Assembly: GCA_009784085.1 (NCBI GenBank)
Contig: WRCJ01000046.1
Span: forward strand, 1-13,151
Length of the DNA: 13,151 nt
Origin: Oscillospiraceae bacterium
GTDB lineage: Bacteria > Bacillota > Clostridia > Oscillospirales > UBA929
Direction of reading: 5' to 3'
Shown: positions 12,984 through 13,151 of the stretch, in pieces
Layout of the letters: each line of letters opens with the position of its first letter
How positions within the stretch are numbered: the stretch's first letter is position 1
Program-made: the position numbers and the translations under genes
The notes under the pieces: model-generated
The model's database searches: none
Seen by the model: only the letters and a program-made list of their open reading frames with translations
What the model was told of the DNA's origin: nothing

Positions 12984-13151
12984 TCAAAAAGACATAGTGT
13001 ATTTATTATTTTTTGGTGGAAGCCAGGATTTTTTTATCTCGCCAAGCCCCCTGACCCTCTTGGTGAAATCGATGCCAAATGTTTCGCCGATATCTTTCAG
13101 GACGTCGTCGCAGTAGTCAAAGAGGTAGTAGTTCTGTTGCAGGTAGGTGCA
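12984..13151 (-). CDS. 3' end of a minus-strand gene, product unknown
   Basis: On the minus strand an open frame enters from the right edge and runs 55 codons to a TGA at 12984-12986. It encodes a Tyr- and Asp-rich segment (QQNYYLFDYCDDVLKDIG) followed by GIDFTKRVRGLGEIKKSWLP and a short polar end. Codon choice (GAC, CTG, GGC, ATC) matches the other genes and the plus strand is blocked, so I take it as real coding sequence. I do not recognise the family. Only the C-terminal end is visible, so neither length nor function can be judged. A convergent promoter at 12890-12918 points at it. Confidence 0.55.
   Translation of the reverse strand, partial: CTYLQQNYYLFDYCDDVLKDIGETFGIDFTKRVRGLGEIKKSWLPPKNNKYTMSF

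Overview
The window looks like chromosome of a GC-rich, low-copy-mobile Bacillota bacterium, most likely a member of the class Clostridia. Signs of this are strong AGGAGG-type ribosome binding sites, TTG and GTG starts, a TIGR03960/TIGR03936 radical-SAM pair, DUF951, two DegV proteins, a lysozyme displayed by SLH domains (Gram-positive S-layer anchoring), and a Clostridia-type second GyrB-like subunit. I see no transposase, integrase, phage gene, tRNA, rRNA or CRISPR array. Assignment below class level is not supported.

Layout. (1) 2-2300, plus: the end of a TIGR03960 radical-SAM protein overlapping its TIGR03936/DUF2344 partner, which carries a collagen-like Gly-X-Thr insert. (2) 2365-3540, minus: a membrane pseudokinase with no N-lobe, a degenerate catalytic site and a long proline-rich outer tail. 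(3) 3665-5234, plus: a consensus promoter, the zinc-ribbon-like DUF951 protein, and an uncharacterised membrane-anchored protein that may have a polysaccharide-deacetylase-like fold. (4) 8685 down to 5247, minus: one good promoter, then a small four-Cys protein, a TetR regulator, a DegV fatty-acid-binding protein and, after a purine-rich leader, a secreted SLH-GH25 lysozyme. (5) 8728-9694, plus: a GtrA membrane protein and a small acidic membrane-anchored protein, each with its own promoter, ending in a clear terminator. (6) 9922-12787, plus: a GyrB-like type IIA topoisomerase subunit and a second DegV protein, 13 bases apart. (7) 12793-13151: a promoter region with phased repeats and a palindrome that faces the 3' end of a partial minus-strand gene.

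Themes. Lipid and envelope functions recur: two DegV proteins, a TetR regulator next to one of them, GtrA, a surface lysozyme and anchored proteins. The clearest unusual pattern is a set of short degenerate tandem repeats, often with a 9-base period. They lie in coding sequence (in frame) and between genes, and in two or three places they sit inside or beside promoters. The best leads for something undescribed are the N-lobe-less pseudokinase, the promoter at 12890-12918 with no reading frame behind it, and the repeat family.
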